The position numbers and the translations under genes were made by a program. From positions 113,867-177,866 of the forward strand of contig CANNIA010000002.1 in the NCBI GenBank assembly GCA_947504705.1: a stretch of DNA of 64,000 nt, given 5' to 3'. This DNA is from Paracoccaceae bacterium. GTDB lineage: Bacteria > Pseudomonadota > Alphaproteobacteria > Rhodobacterales > Rhodobacteraceae. Below the pieces are notes generated by a model that ran no database searches, was not told the origin of the DNA, and worked only from the letters and a program-made list of their open reading frames with translations. How positions within the stretch are numbered: position 1 is the stretch's first letter; every line of letters starts with the position of its first letter. This document shows positions 41,707-51,085 of this stretch, in pieces.

Positions 41707-42897
41707 TTATTCCGCCGCCAGCGCCATCGCTGGGACCGTCCCGCGATAATACTCCTGCGCCGCTGCCACGCCGGAGCCGAGTTTGACCGGCCAACCCAGA
41801 TCGGCCATGCACATCTCGGCCACGCAAAGGCCCGAGAGGACCAGTGCTTCGGTCAGCATTCCAAGGTGGCCGATGCGGAAGACCTTGCCGGCAACTTCGC
41901 CCAGACCGACGCCAAAGGCCATGCCGTATTTGGAGGCCGCAAGCTGGACCAGATCGGTGCCGTTGCAACCCTCGGGCACTTTCACCGCCGTCACGGTGTC
42001 AGAGTAGAGGTCCGGCGATTTGGCATAGGGCGTCATGCCCCAGGCGGCGATCGCCCGGCGGACGCCTTCGGCCATGCGGTGGTGACGGGCATAGACGTTG
42101 TCCAGGCCTTCGGTTTCCAAGAGGTCGATGGCATGGGCGAGGCCCGCGACAAGGCCGACCGCTGGGGTATAGGGATAGCCGCCGCGCCCGTAGGCGGCCA
42201 GCATGTCCTTGAAATCAAAAAAGGTTCGCGGCAAGCGCGCGGTTTCCATGGCCGCAATCGCCTTCGGGCTGACGCCCAGGATCGCAAGGCCAACCGGCAG
42301 CATGAAGCCCTTCTGGCTGCCCGCAATCGCCACATCGACGCCCCAGGCGGTGAAGTCAAACGGCATCGAGGCTATAGAGGAGACCCCATCGACAAACAGC
42401 ATCGCCGGGTGGCCGGCCGCATCCATGGCGCGGCGAATGCCGGCGATGTCGGATTTCACGCCCGTCGCGGTCTCATTATGGGTGGCCAGAACCGCCTTGA
42501 TCAGGTGGCTCTTGTCCGCGCGCAGGGCCTTTTCGATACCCGCCAGCGGTGCACCTTCGCCCCATGGGGTCTCGATCACCTCGACATCCAGCCGGTGGCG
42601 CTGGCACATATCGATCCAGCGATGGCTGAACATGCCGAAGCGGGCGGCAAGCACGGTGTCGCCGGGGGAAAGCGTGTTGGAAATCGCCGCCTCCCAGCCG
42701 CCGGTGCCGGTCGAGGGGATGATGATGACCTCACCCTGATCCATTTTCAGTACGCGCCGCACCCCAGCGACCGCGGGCTTGAAAAGCTTGGCAAAGGCGG
42801 GTGAGCGGTGGTCGATTGTCGGCATGTCGCAGGCCTTGCGCACCGAATCGGGGATATTGGTGGGGCCGGGGATGAAGGCGGGGTTCTGGCTGGACAT
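41707..42897 (-). CDS. bhcA: L-aspartate:glyoxylate aminotransferase BhcA
   Basis: The 396-residue protein is a class-V aminotransferase: FIPGPTNIPDSVRKACD, DHRSPAFAKLF, PSTGTGGWEAAISN, FVDGVSSIASMPF and the PLP Lys in AIAGSQKGFMLPVG (about 200). It transfers the amino group of aspartate to glyoxylate, making glycine and oxaloacetate, the entry to the beta-hydroxyaspartate cycle. GGGAG lies upstream of the ATG. It is the first gene of bhcABCD, divergent from bhcR. Confidence 0.95.
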   Translation of the reverse strand: MSSQNPAFIPGPTNIPDSVRKACDMPTIDHRSPAFAKLFKPAVAGVRRVLKMDQGEVIIIPSTGTGGWEAAISNTLSPGDTVLAARFGMFSHRWIDMCQRHRLDVEVIETPWGEGAPLAGIEKALRADKSHLIKAVLATHNETATGVKSDIAGIRRAMDAAGHPAMLFVDGVSSIASMPFDFTAWGVDVAIAGSQKGFMLPVGLAILGVSPKAIAAMETARLPRTFFDFKDMLAAYGRGGYPYTPAVGLVAGLAHAIDLLETEGLDNVYARHHRMAEGVRRAIAAWGMTPYAKSPDLYSDTVTAVKVPEGCNGTDLVQLAASKYGMAFGVGLGEVAGKVFRIGHLGMLTEALVLSGLCVAEMCMADLGWPVKLGSGVAAAQEYYRGTVPAMALAAE

Positions 42898-43048
42898 GGG
42901 CGGATCTCCCTTTCGTTGGGGCGACTGTAGGCGCGCGCGCCACCGTGCACAATTTTTTCGAAAAGATTTTTCATTTTTGGATGGTCGTGATAAATTCTTG
43001 ATGATTCATATTGTTGCGCTTTTTCAGCGCCCCGAAAGGCAAATCACC
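42898..43048. promoter_or_regulatory. bhcA-bhcR divergent promoter region
   Basis: The 151-bp gap is markedly AT-rich around 42950-43025 compared with its surroundings. It contains the palindrome TTTTCGAAAA (42955-42964) and a GCGCT-TTTTC-AGCGC hairpin (43016-43030). The palindrome also matches the centre of the hairpin at 18383-18406, so it may be a relic of repeat B rather than the BhcR site. No BhcR operator could be fixed. Confidence 0.5.
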
Positions 43049-43858
43049 ATGGTGCAGAAAACGCGCGGCAGGCCGAAGGCGTTCCACGACAAGACCGACC
43101 AGAACACCGTGCAGGCATTGGATCGGGGATTGCAGATTCTGTCCCATGTCGCGGCCCACCCCGGCCGGACACTTTCGGAGATCACAGAAGCGACTGGCGA
43201 GGCCGTTGCCACCGTCTTTCGCGCCCTTGTCACCCTGCAAGGTCATGACATGGTCGAGGTCGAGGATCCCGGCCAGTTCTGGCATGTCGGCCCCGGTGCC
43301 TTTCGCATCGGCTCGGCCTTCCTGCGCCGGACCAAGGTCGTCGAACGCGCCCGCCAGCCGATGGAGACCTTGATGCGCGAAACGGGCGAGACCGCTAACC
43401 TTGGGATTGAGGTTGGTGATGAAGTGATGTTCGTGGCACAGGTCGAGGCGCATGAGGCGATCCGCGCTTTCTTTCCACCAGGAACGAAGGGGCCAATGCA
43501 TTCCAGCGGCATCGGCAAGGCGCTGCTTGCCTGGTACCCGGAAGATCGGGTGCAGGCGATCCTAGCTCGGAAGGGGCTGGAGAAGTTCACCACACTGACA
43601 ATCACGTCGGAAAGCTCGCTTATGCGCGACCTTGCCCACACCCGGGACCGGGGCTTTGCCATCGACGATCAGGAACGCGCCGAAGGCATGCGCTGCATCG
43701 CCGCGCCGATCTTCAACGCGCATGGTGAGCCGGTGGCGGGGCTTTCCGTCTCGGGTCCGGCGTTTCGGGTCGGGCTTTCGGACGCAACCCGAATCGGCGC
43801 GCAAGTCCGTGCCGCCGCAGATAAGGTGACCGAAGCGACCGGCGGTGTCAGGCCTTAA
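43049..43858 (+). CDS. bhcR: IclR-family regulator BhcR
   Basis: The 269-residue protein has an IclR winged HTH at about 20-80 (VQALDRGLQILSHVAAHPGRTLSEITEATG) and a GAF-type effector domain (about 95-260) with FFPPGTKGPMHSSGIGKALLAW and GMRCIAAPIFNAHGEPVAGLSVSGP. Its place divergent to bhcA identifies it as BhcR, the glyoxylate-responsive regulator known from Paracoccus. The start at 43049 (MVQKTRGRPKAF) has AAAGG ten bases upstream, and the longer open frame is rejected. Confidence 0.9.
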   Translation: MVQKTRGRPKAFHDKTDQNTVQALDRGLQILSHVAAHPGRTLSEITEATGEAVATVFRALVTLQGHDMVEVEDPGQFWHVGPGAFRIGSAFLRRTKVVERARQPMETLMRETGETANLGIEVGDEVMFVAQVEAHEAIRAFFPPGTKGPMHSSGIGKALLAWYPEDRVQAILARKGLEKFTTLTITSESSLMRDLAHTRDRGFAIDDQERAEGMRCIAAPIFNAHGEPVAGLSVSGPAFRVGLSDATRIGAQVRAAADKVTEATGGVRP

Positions 43859-43870
43859 GGCACCGCTCTT

Positions 43871-43921
43871 CCAGCCTTGCGGCTGTCATCGCTGGTCGAC
43901 CGAAGACAGCCGTCAGGCTGG
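43871..43921. terminator. Bidirectional terminator between bhcR and the 5-oxoprolinase gene
   Basis: Two 17-bp arms (43871-43887 and 43905-43921) match at 15 of 17 positions around a 17-base loop (CCAGCCT...GGCTGTC / GACAGCC...AGGCTGG). They lie between convergent genes. There is no U-tract. Confidence 0.55.
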
Positions 43922-43933
43922 ATGAGGGGCGGC

Positions 43934-46900
43934 TTACGCCCCCCAACCGCCACCGCCGGGGGTGCGCATTTCGAACATGGCCCCGTCCGGGAGGTCGCGT
44001 TCGTCATTGCCCTTCAGACGTTCCTCACGCCCATCAGGCCAGCGGACGAGGTTCTCGCCCACTGCCCCCGCCGCGCCGCCATCACCCCCGAAGGGTGCCA
44101 CGATCCGGCTGCTGCAGAGCGTTGTGACCGTAACGGGAGCCAGGAAGCGCAGCTTGCGGATTGCCCCGTCGCCGCCCTGCCAGTGCCCCTTGCCGCCTGA
44201 GCTGTGACGGATGCTGAATTCTTCCAGCCGCACCGGAAATCGCTTTTCCAGCACTTCGGGGTCGGTCATCCGGGTGTTGGTCATGTGGCTTTGCACCGCC
44301 GCGCAGCCGTTGAAGCCGGGCCCCGCACCGGTGCCACCGGCGATGGTTTCATAGTTCTGGAACCGCTCATTGCCCCAGATGAAGTTGTTCATCGTGCCTT
44401 GGGCCGCCGCGACCACGCCCAAAGCGCCGTAAAGCGCGTTGCAGGCGGATTGGCTCACCTCGGTATTCCCGGCGATCACCGCTGCCGGGGCGACCGGGTT
44501 CAAAAGCGTGCCCTCCGGGACGATGATCGTCAGCGGGGCAAGGCAGCCTTCGTTCAAGGGGATCGGTTTGCCGACCAGTGTCCGGAAGACATAAAGGACC
44601 ACGGCGCGAGTCACCGCTTGCGGGGCGTTGTAGTTGCCCGAATGCTGCGGGCTGGAGCCGGTGAAATCAATGGTTGCCGAGCGGTTTTTGTGGTCGACCT
44701 TGACCGATACATGAATGGTCGTTCCGATATCCATCGGATAGGAAAAACTTCCGTCCTTCAACCGGTCGATAACCTCACGCACACAGGCCTCGGCGTTCTT
44801 CTGGACATGGGTCATATAGGCCATGACCACATCGGCCCCATGCAGCGATACGAAGCGGAGGAGTTCCCGTTTTCCGGTTTCATTGGCCGCGATCTGGGCC
44901 TTGAGGTCGGCCATGTTCTGATCGGGAGACCGGCAGGGCCAGCGACCCGAGGCCAGCAGTGCGCGGGTTTCGGCTTCCCGAAGCTGTCCCTGACCAACCA
45001 GCGGAAAGAGGTCGATGACGACGCCTTCCTCCTCGATCGTCTTGCTGTCGGGCGGGGCCGACCCCGGCGTGCGGCCGCCGATATCGGCATGGTGCCCGCG
45101 TGAGCCGAGCCAGAAGACGGGTTTTCCGTCAATGAAGACCGGCGTGATCACTGTCACATCGGGTAGATGTGTGCCTCCGTTCCATGGCGCATTCAGCATC
45201 CAGGCATCGCCCTCGCGCGCCGTCGCGCCCACCGCTTCGATCACTGTCTTGACCGCATGCGACATTGACCCCAGATGCACCGGAACGTGAGGAGCATTGG
45301 CCACCAGATCGCCCATCGCATCGAAGATGGCGCAGGAAAAGTCCAAACGTTCCTTGATGTTGACCGACCACGCGGTGTTGGCAAGCGTCGCCCCCATCTG
45401 GTCGGCGACCGACATGAAAAGGTTGTTGAAAACCTCCAGCAGCACCGGGTCGGCCTTGGTCCCCGCAGCGGGAGGGCGAGCGATTACGGCAACGCGGCGC
45501 AGGATTAGGTTCGCCTGAGCGTCCACTTTTGCTTGCCACCCAGGTTCGACCACAGTTGTTGCGGTGGCTTCGGTGATCACGGCGGGGCCGGGGATCACGG
45601 TTGCTGTCCCGCAAGCCGCACGGCCGTAAAGCGGAACCTCCTGCCACGTCCCCCCGGCCCAGATTGTAAGTTGGGTGATGGGCGTACCAGTGGCGGTGCC
45701 AGAGGCATTTTCGGGCAGGTCCGCGCCGCCGCCCTCGGCCTCGACCGCAAGCATTTCGAACAGCAGCGCGCGTTCGGGTGAGGTGAAGCCGAACCGGGCC
45801 TGATGGGCCTCGGCAAAGGCTTCTCGCATTGTTGCGTCGCCGCCAAAGGGAACCGGCAGGGATTGGTGCTGCCCTTCATAGCGCAGATGGGCCGTACGGG
45901 TGACCCGGGGAGCGGCGATGCCTTGCGCAGCCAGTTCCGCGGCCGCTTCTGCAGCCAGTGAGTCTATTATAGAACGTGCGTTCTCTATCGCGGCAAGGGG
46001 CGCATCAAACTGTGACTCGCGGAGGGAGCGCAGATCGGCAAGGCCCATGCCAAAGGCGGAAAGCACGCCGGCCTGCGGATGGATGAAGACGGTCTTCATG
46101 CCCAAGGCATCAGCCACGCCGCAGGCGTGTTGCCCGCCTGCCCCACCAAAGCATTGCAGGGCATAAGTGGTCACGTCATGGCCGCGCTGGACAGAGATTT
46201 TCTTGATGGCATTGGCCATGTTGTCGATGGCAATGCGCAGAAAGCCTTCGGCAATCACTTCCGGCGGATCAAGACGGCCGGTCACGGCGGCGATTTCGGT
46301 TGCCAAAGCTGCGAACTTGACCTCCACGATCGCCGCGCCGAGAGCCTCGTTCCCGTCTGGCCCGAAGACCGCCGGAAAATACGCTGGCGATAGGCGGCCA
46401 AGCATCACATTGCAATCGGTGATCGTCAGCGGCCCGCCGCGGCGATAGCTGGCTGGTCCGGGACTGGCTCCGGCGCTTTCCGGGCCGACCTGAAAGCGGC
46501 CGTCGCGGAACGAACAAATCGACCCACCGCCCGCCGCAACAGTGTGAATGTCCATCATCGGCGCGCGCATGCGGACGCCTGCAACCTCGGTTTCGAATGA
46601 TCGTTCGTAAATTCCGGCATAGTGGCTGACATCAGTCGAGGTACCGCCCATGTCAAAACCGATTAACCTGTCGAAACCTGCCGCTACGCCCGTTCGGACC
46701 ATGCCGACAATGCCGCCTGCGGGGCCGGAGAGTATAGCATCCTTGCCTTTGAACCGCTCAGCCTCGGTCAGTCCGCCATTCGATTGCATGAAGAGAAGCC
46801 GCCCCGCCCCCAAACCTATCTGCGTGCGACCCATGTCGAGCGCTGCTTCGACCTGCGCCACATATCGGCGCAGGATCGGTGACAGATAGGCGTCAACGAC

Positions 46901-47524
46901 AGTTGTATCGCCGCGCGGGACCAGCTTCGCCAGACGCGAGACCTGATGGGACAGGGAAATCTGGGTGAACCCGGCCTCTTGCGCCAGTGCGCCCACCCGC
47001 GTCTCATGCACGGGGTTCACATGGCCATGCATCAGGGCCACGGCGACGGCATTGATCCCGGCCTCTCGCGCCGTGGCAAGAGCGCGGGACACGGCGGTTT
47101 CATCCAAGGGGCGCACTTCGGCGCCTTCGGCGTCCAGACGGCCGGGGACTTCAAAGACCTGTTCATATAGAAGATCGGGCCGCCGGATGTTCAGGTCGAA
47201 CAGGGCGGGCCGTGCCTGAGTGCCGATTCGCAGCAGATCACCGAAGCCTTCGGTGATCAGAAGGGCCACGCGTTCGCCCTTCCGCTCCAGCAAGGCATTC
47301 GTGGCGACCGTCGTGCCCATCTTGACGGCCGAGATCGCACCGTCGGGGATCGGCTGACCAAGGCCAAGGCCAAGGCAGTCGCGGATGCCCTGTACGGCGG
47401 CGTCGGGATAGCGTTCGGGGTTTTCCGACAGAAGTTTGACGGTCACCAGATGCCCGTCCGGCGCGCGGCCCACCACGTCGGTGAAGGTGCCGCCCCGGTC
47501 GATCCAGAATTCCCAAGCGCTCAT
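43934..47524 (-). CDS. 5-oxoprolinase/hydantoinase A-B fusion protein
   Basis: The 1196-residue protein joins a hydantoinase A/oxoprolinase half (about 1-690) with a hydantoinase B half (about 700-1196). The A half has [46 protein letters not shown] and [18 protein letters not shown]. The B half has [66 protein letters not shown] and RTPGGGGWG. Length and order match ATP-dependent 5-oxoprolinase of eukaryotic type. It opens 5-oxoproline or a similar cyclic amide using ATP. AGGAGG precedes the start at 47524. It is divergent from the M24 gene. Confidence 0.9.
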   Translation of the reverse strand: MSAWEFWIDRGGTFTDVVGRAPDGHLVTVKLLSENPERYPDAAVQGIRDCLGLGLGQPIPDGAISAVKMGTTVATNALLERKGERVALLITEGFGDLLRIGTQARPALFDLNIRRPDLLYEQVFEVPGRLDAEGAEVRPLDETAVSRALATAREAGINAVAVALMHGHVNPVHETRVGALAQEAGFTQISLSHQVSRLAKLVPRGDTTVVDAYLSPILRRYVAQVEAALDMGRTQIGLGAGRLLFMQSNGGLTEAERFKGKDAILSGPAGGIVGMVRTGVAAGFDRLIGFDMGGTSTDVSHYAGIYERSFETEVAGVRMRAPMMDIHTVAAGGGSICSFRDGRFQVGPESAGASPGPASYRRGGPLTITDCNVMLGRLSPAYFPAVFGPDGNEALGAAIVEVKFAALATEIAAVTGRLDPPEVIAEGFLRIAIDNMANAIKKISVQRGHDVTTYALQCFGGAGGQHACGVADALGMKTVFIHPQAGVLSAFGMGLADLRSLRESQFDAPLAAIENARSIIDSLAAEAAAELAAQGIAAPRVTRTAHLRYEGQHQSLPVPFGGDATMREAFAEAHQARFGFTSPERALLFEMLAVEAEGGGADLPENASGTATGTPITQLTIWAGGTWQEVPLYGRAACGTATVIPGPAVITEATATTVVEPGWQAKVDAQANLILRRVAVIARPPAAGTKADPVLLEVFNNLFMSVADQMGATLANTAWSVNIKERLDFSCAIFDAMGDLVANAPHVPVHLGSMSHAVKTVIEAVGATAREGDAWMLNAPWNGGTHLPDVTVITPVFIDGKPVFWLGSRGHHADIGGRTPGSAPPDSKTIEEEGVVIDLFPLVGQGQLREAETRALLASGRWPCRSPDQNMADLKAQIAANETGKRELLRFVSLHGADVVMAYMTHVQKNAEACVREVIDRLKDGSFSYPMDIGTTIHVSVKVDHKNRSATIDFTGSSPQHSGNYNAPQAVTRAVVLYVFRTLVGKPIPLNEGCLAPLTIIVPEGTLLNPVAPAAVIAGNTEVSQSACNALYGALGVVAAAQGTMNNFIWGNERFQNYETIAGGTGAGPGFNGCAAVQSHMTNTRMTDPEVLEKRFPVRLEEFSIRHSSGGKGHWQGGDGAIRKLRFLAPVTVTTLCSSRIVAPFGGDGGAAGAVGENLVRWPDGREERLKGNDERDLPDGAMFEMRTPGGGGWGA

Positions 47525-47618
47525 TGCCCGCCTCCTGCTTGCCCTTTCGTGGCCTGACAAGGCGGGAGTTGCAATCCTTGCCGTTGACCAAAGGCCCAAG
47601 ACGGGCTTTCCTGCGGCC

Positions 47619-48767
47619 ATGCCCATGCATTTCACCCCGGCTGAATATGCCGCCCGCCAAGCCAAGGCCCGTGCTGCCGTCCAGGCTGCGGGGCTGGATG
47701 CGATCCTGATGTTCGCGCCTGAAAGCCATTTCTGGATTTCCGGCTATGACACCTTCGGCTTTGCGATGTTTCAGTGCATGTTGCTGACCGCACGGGGGGA
47801 TATGCATCTTCTGACGCGGATGCCCGACCTGCGGCAGGCGCAGTTGACTTCGACGCTGAAGGACACGGAAATCCACATCTGGGAAGATGTCGAGGGTGTC
47901 AATCCGGCGGAGAACCTTGCCCGGTTGCTGTCGGACCTTGGGGTTCGCGGCCCCATTGGATACGAATCCGATACCGTCGGGCTGACCGACAAGACCGGGC
48001 GCGCGCTGCACCGGGCGATCCCGGGGCTGATCGATACGTCCGACCTGATCCGCGCCTTGCGGCGGGTGAAGTCGCCGGCTGAAATCGAGATGCACCGCCG
48101 CGCCGCCGCCCTGTCGGATGATGCGCTGGATCAGGCGATTGCGCTGGCCCGACCGGGAGCGTTTGAGGGCGATATCTTGGCCGCGATGCAGGGTGCAGTC
48201 TTCAAGGGTGGCGGGGATTATGCGGGGAACGAGTTCATCCTGGGTTCGGGTCCCGGCGCGCTTTTGTGCCGCTATTACTCGGGTCGCAGGCATCTGGATG
48301 CGCATGACCAACTGACGCTGGAATGGTCGGGGGCCTATGCCCGCTATCACGCGGCGATGATGCGGACGGTGCTGGTGGGCCGCGCCAGCGACCATCACCG
48401 GCGGATGCATGCCGCAGCGGTCGAAGCGCTGGAGGCCTGCGAGGCCGCGATCCGGCCCGGTTGCCCGATGGGCGATGTCTATGACGCCCATGCACGGGTC
48501 TTCGATGCCCATGGGCTTTCACATGCTCGGTTGCGGGCCTGCGGCTATGCGATGGGCGCGGTCTACAACCCGATCTGGGTCGATTTTCCGATGTTTTATG
48601 AGGGGAACCCGCTGATCATGCAGGAGGGGCAGGTGTTCTTCCTCCACATGATCCTGATGGACAGCGAAGCGGGCGAGGCGATGACCTTGGGCCATTCGGT
48701 GCTTGTCAAGGCAGGTGGGATCGAACGGCTGTCGCGTCACGGGCTAGGGCTCTTGTTGAACGACTAA
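47619..48767 (+). CDS. M24 (creatinase/prolidase-fold) hydrolase without the usual metal ligands
   Basis: The 382-residue protein has the two-domain prolidase/creatinase layout: N-terminal domain ([29 protein letters not shown]) and C-terminal pita-bread domain from about 160 ([21 protein letters not shown]). Metallopeptidases have Asp-x-Gly ... Asp, His and two Glu ligands. Here these regions read [23 protein letters not shown] and VFFLHMI, so most ligands are missing. It resembles metal-free members such as creatinase or ectoine hydrolase DoeA, so C-N bond hydrolysis of a small molecule is likely. The start is uncertain (47619 or 47625), with no clear Shine-Dalgarno. Confidence 0.8.
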   Translation: MPMHFTPAEYAARQAKARAAVQAAGLDAILMFAPESHFWISGYDTFGFAMFQCMLLTARGDMHLLTRMPDLRQAQLTSTLKDTEIHIWEDVEGVNPAENLARLLSDLGVRGPIGYESDTVGLTDKTGRALHRAIPGLIDTSDLIRALRRVKSPAEIEMHRRAAALSDDALDQAIALARPGAFEGDILAAMQGAVFKGGGDYAGNEFILGSGPGALLCRYYSGRRHLDAHDQLTLEWSGAYARYHAAMMRTVLVGRASDHHRRMHAAAVEALEACEAAIRPGCPMGDVYDAHARVFDAHGLSHARLRACGYAMGAVYNPIWVDFPMFYEGNPLIMQEGQVFFLHMILMDSEAGEAMTLGHSVLVKAGGIERLSRHGLGLLLND

Positions 48768-48773
48768 CGGCCA

Positions 48774-49313
48774 TCAGGCCGGGAAGAATCCCTTTGCCTG
48801 GGCAAGAGCGTCGGTGTCCTTTTTCCATTCACCGGGCGCGTTGGCATCGACCAGAAGCGCCCCACCCCAAGCCACGCCCAGATAGGCCGACGCCAGACGC
48901 AGTGTCCCAACCGCCGGGGCGATCTCTTCGGGCGTAGAGGAGGCGTGTGCCATGACCAGCCACATGGTCTTTTGCCGCATAAGCGCCTTGAAGCTCAAAT
49001 CGGGCAGCCGCATCCAGTGCGACCAGTGGTCAAGGTAAAGCTTGGCGGGTGAGGGCAGGCCATACCAGTAAAGCGGTGCCACCATGACAAGGTCCGTCGC
49101 CGCCAGCGTGGCATTGGCCAGATCGAGTGCCACACCCTCGGGCGGGCCATAGACGGCCCCGTGTCGCAGGTCCTTGAAGGGCTGTAAGGCAGGAGTGGTC
49201 AAGTCGCGCCAGTCCTGCGCCTCGGGTGCCAGATGAGCGGCAGCCAGACGCGCCACGGCTTCGGTATTGCCAGCCGGACGGGCGCTGGATTGCAGGAAAA
49301 GATAACGGCGCAT
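48774..49313 (-). CDS. NAD(P)H-dependent flavodoxin-fold oxidoreductase
   Basis: The 179-residue protein has a flavodoxin-like N-terminus LFLQSSARPAGNTEAVARLAA, the FMN-binding VMVAPLYWYGLPSPAKLYLDHW and KTMWLVMAHASS. This is the NAD(P)H-quinone/FMN reductase family. GAGGG lies upstream of the ATG. The substrate is unknown. It is convergent with the M24 gene (6-bp gap) and is preceded by a 122-bp gap with nothing recognised. Confidence 0.85.
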   Translation of the reverse strand: MRRYLFLQSSARPAGNTEAVARLAAAHLAPEAQDWRDLTTPALQPFKDLRHGAVYGPPEGVALDLANATLAATDLVMVAPLYWYGLPSPAKLYLDHWSHWMRLPDLSFKALMRQKTMWLVMAHASSTPEEIAPAVGTLRLASAYLGVAWGGALLVDANAPGEWKKDTDALAQAKGFFPA

Positions 49314-49435
49314 GATCCCTCACTTTTGTCGGGCATCCTAGCGCAAAGGCCCCAGAGCGAAAGGGCCGTTGATTGCCGGTGCGACACGCGATCTTGGCAC
49401 GGGCTTAGGCGTGGCCTTAGCGACTTTGCGTCCCG

Positions 49436-50944
49436 TCAGTTGGTCGGCGCGCCGCCTTCGGCCTTGCGTTTGGCGACGTACGCGTCCAGCTCTTCAAGAA
49501 TTCCGGGGTCCAGCGGGGGTTGTTCGTAGTTCGCGAGCAGATCCTTCCAGATCCGGTTGGCACGCTGCGGGGCCTCTTCCGAGCCCTTTGCCAGCCAGGT
49601 CGGGTAATTGTCCCAGTTTGACAGCATCGGCGGGTGGAAGGCGGTTTCATACTGCGCCATGGTCTGGGCGGTGCCGAAGAAATGGCCACCCACTCCGGCC
49701 TCGGCAATCGCCTCTAGCGACAGCGATTCCTCGTTTACAGCGATGGGTTTGAAGTAGGATTGCATCATGCCCAGAAGCTCGGCATCCAGGATCAGCTTTT
49801 CGAAGCTGGCGGTCAGCCCGCCATGCATCCAGCCCGCACCGTGGATCACCAGATGCGCGCCGCCCATCAGGCAACCCCAAAGCGACATCATGGATTCGTA
49901 AGCCGCCTGCGCGTCCACCGCATTGGCCGCCGTGGTGTTCGAGGACCGGAACGGCACCCCGATCCTGCGCGCCAACTGGCCCGAGGCCTGCGCCGCTTTG
50001 GCATATTCCGGCGTCCCAAAAGCGGGCGCGCCGGTTTTCATGTCGACGTTCGAGGTAAAGCCGCCATACATCACCGGCACTCCCGGTCGGACGATCTGAG
50101 TCAGGCAGACACCGAACATCGCCTCGGCATGTTGCAGAACTAGCGCCCCGGCAAGGCTGACAGGGGCCATCGCGCCCGCAAGGGTGAAGGGCGTAACAAT
50201 GGCCACCTGCCCATGCTCGGCCAAGGCCATCAGGCCCTGGCTCATCGGGTCGTCCAGTTGCCGGGGTGAGTTGGTGTTGATCACCCCCATCATCATTGGC
50301 TGACGGGCCAGATCGTCCAGCGACCAGCCCATGGTGATCGCGGCCATGGTCAGGCCGTCCATCGTGCGTTCGGTGCCCAATGCGTTCAGGTTCCAGCTTT
50401 TGTCCAGCAGCGTGATTTGCGCGAGGTATAGGTCCAGATGCCTTGTGCTGGCGGGCAGGTCCATCGGTTCCAACGGGCCACCGGATTCCTGCTGGATCAC
50501 GTTCAGGCTTTGGCACAGGCGCAGAAAATCCTGCATGTCCTGCAGAGTGCCGTCGCGACGACCCCGGTCGATGTCCATCACATACGCCGGGCCGCCGACG
50601 GTGGAAAACACCACATCATTGCCGCCAAAGCGCAGGTCCTTTGCGCGGTTCCTGGCGGCGATAGAGAAGGTGCGGGGGACGGTGGCAAGGCGTTCTTCAA
50701 CCAGACCGGGGTCGAGGTAGACCATCTGACCGTCAACCCGTGCGCCAGCCCTTCGGTAATACTCGATCGCACGGGCGTTCAGGACCCGCATTCCCTGTAC
50801 TGACAGAAGCTTCAGCGCTGCCTGATGAATCGCTTCGACCTGATCCTCCGAGATAGCACGGATCGGATCATAGGGTCGCGGGTGTTGCCCAAAAGCGGGC
50901 TGGGGAATTGCATTCACGGTCCGGGCGGGACGGCGCTGGCGCAT
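49436..50944 (-). CDS. MttB-superfamily methyltransferase (non-pyrrolysine)
   Basis: The 502-residue protein is a full-length trimethylamine-methyltransferase family member: FRFGGNDVVF-type N-terminal features (RFGGNDVVFSTVGGPAYVMD), SGGPLEPMDLPASTRHLDLY, VMYGGFTSNVDMKTGAPAFGTPE and GAGWMHGGLTASFEKLILD. It has no in-frame UAG, so it is not a pyrrolysine enzyme. It presumably demethylates a quaternary amine with a corrinoid protein, and none is encoded nearby. The start at 50944 has AGGAGG upstream; an overlapping TTG one codon earlier is not preferred. It is divergent from the CocE-transporter operon. Confidence 0.9.
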   Translation of the reverse strand: MRQRRPARTVNAIPQPAFGQHPRPYDPIRAISEDQVEAIHQAALKLLSVQGMRVLNARAIEYYRRAGARVDGQMVYLDPGLVEERLATVPRTFSIAARNRAKDLRFGGNDVVFSTVGGPAYVMDIDRGRRDGTLQDMQDFLRLCQSLNVIQQESGGPLEPMDLPASTRHLDLYLAQITLLDKSWNLNALGTERTMDGLTMAAITMGWSLDDLARQPMMMGVINTNSPRQLDDPMSQGLMALAEHGQVAIVTPFTLAGAMAPVSLAGALVLQHAEAMFGVCLTQIVRPGVPVMYGGFTSNVDMKTGAPAFGTPEYAKAAQASGQLARRIGVPFRSSNTTAANAVDAQAAYESMMSLWGCLMGGAHLVIHGAGWMHGGLTASFEKLILDAELLGMMQSYFKPIAVNEESLSLEAIAEAGVGGHFFGTAQTMAQYETAFHPPMLSNWDNYPTWLAKGSEEAPQRANRIWKDLLANYEQPPLDPGILEELDAYVAKRKAEGGAPTN

Positions 50945-50982
50945 CAACTCCTCCTTTGGCCGCAGGCGGTGCCCATGCGGTC

Positions 50983-51002
50983 TTGTTGAACAACTGTACA
51001 GT
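50983..51002. promoter_or_regulatory. GntR/FadR-type operator candidate between mttB-like and cocE-like genes
   Basis: TTGTTGAACAA (50983-50993) fits the FadR-family consensus TNGT-N3-ACNA, and the perfect palindrome ACTGTACAGT (50993-51002) overlaps its last base. An inverted copy of its half, GTTCAACAA, lies at 51066-51074 before the cocE start. A shared repressor for both directions is inferred. No GntR gene lies in the window. Confidence 0.5.
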
Positions 51003-51085
51003 AGTGGCCGGGAGCGGGGCCGGTCAAGTAGCGTTTGACAGGTCGCGATTCCTTATTGCATGATCGTTCAACAAGGAGAACCCGC

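Noticed and set aside
42955-42964. TTTTCGAAAA as the BhcR operator
   Set aside because: The same core occurs in the repeat-B-like hairpin at 18383-18406, so it may only be a repeat relic; the BhcR site remains open.
43871-43921. Possible insertion-sequence end or small RNA
   Set aside because: The inverted repeat is short, lies between convergent genes and has no transposase; a terminator explains it.
47238-48512. 424-codon minus-strand frame overlapping the M24 gene
   Set aside because: It is antisense to most of the M24 gene and out of frame with the 5-oxoprolinase start; no domain visible.
49436-50944. Pyrrolysine-containing MttB
   Set aside because: There is no in-frame UAG in this gene or in the visible part of the one at 1-1245, so pyrrolysine is not needed.
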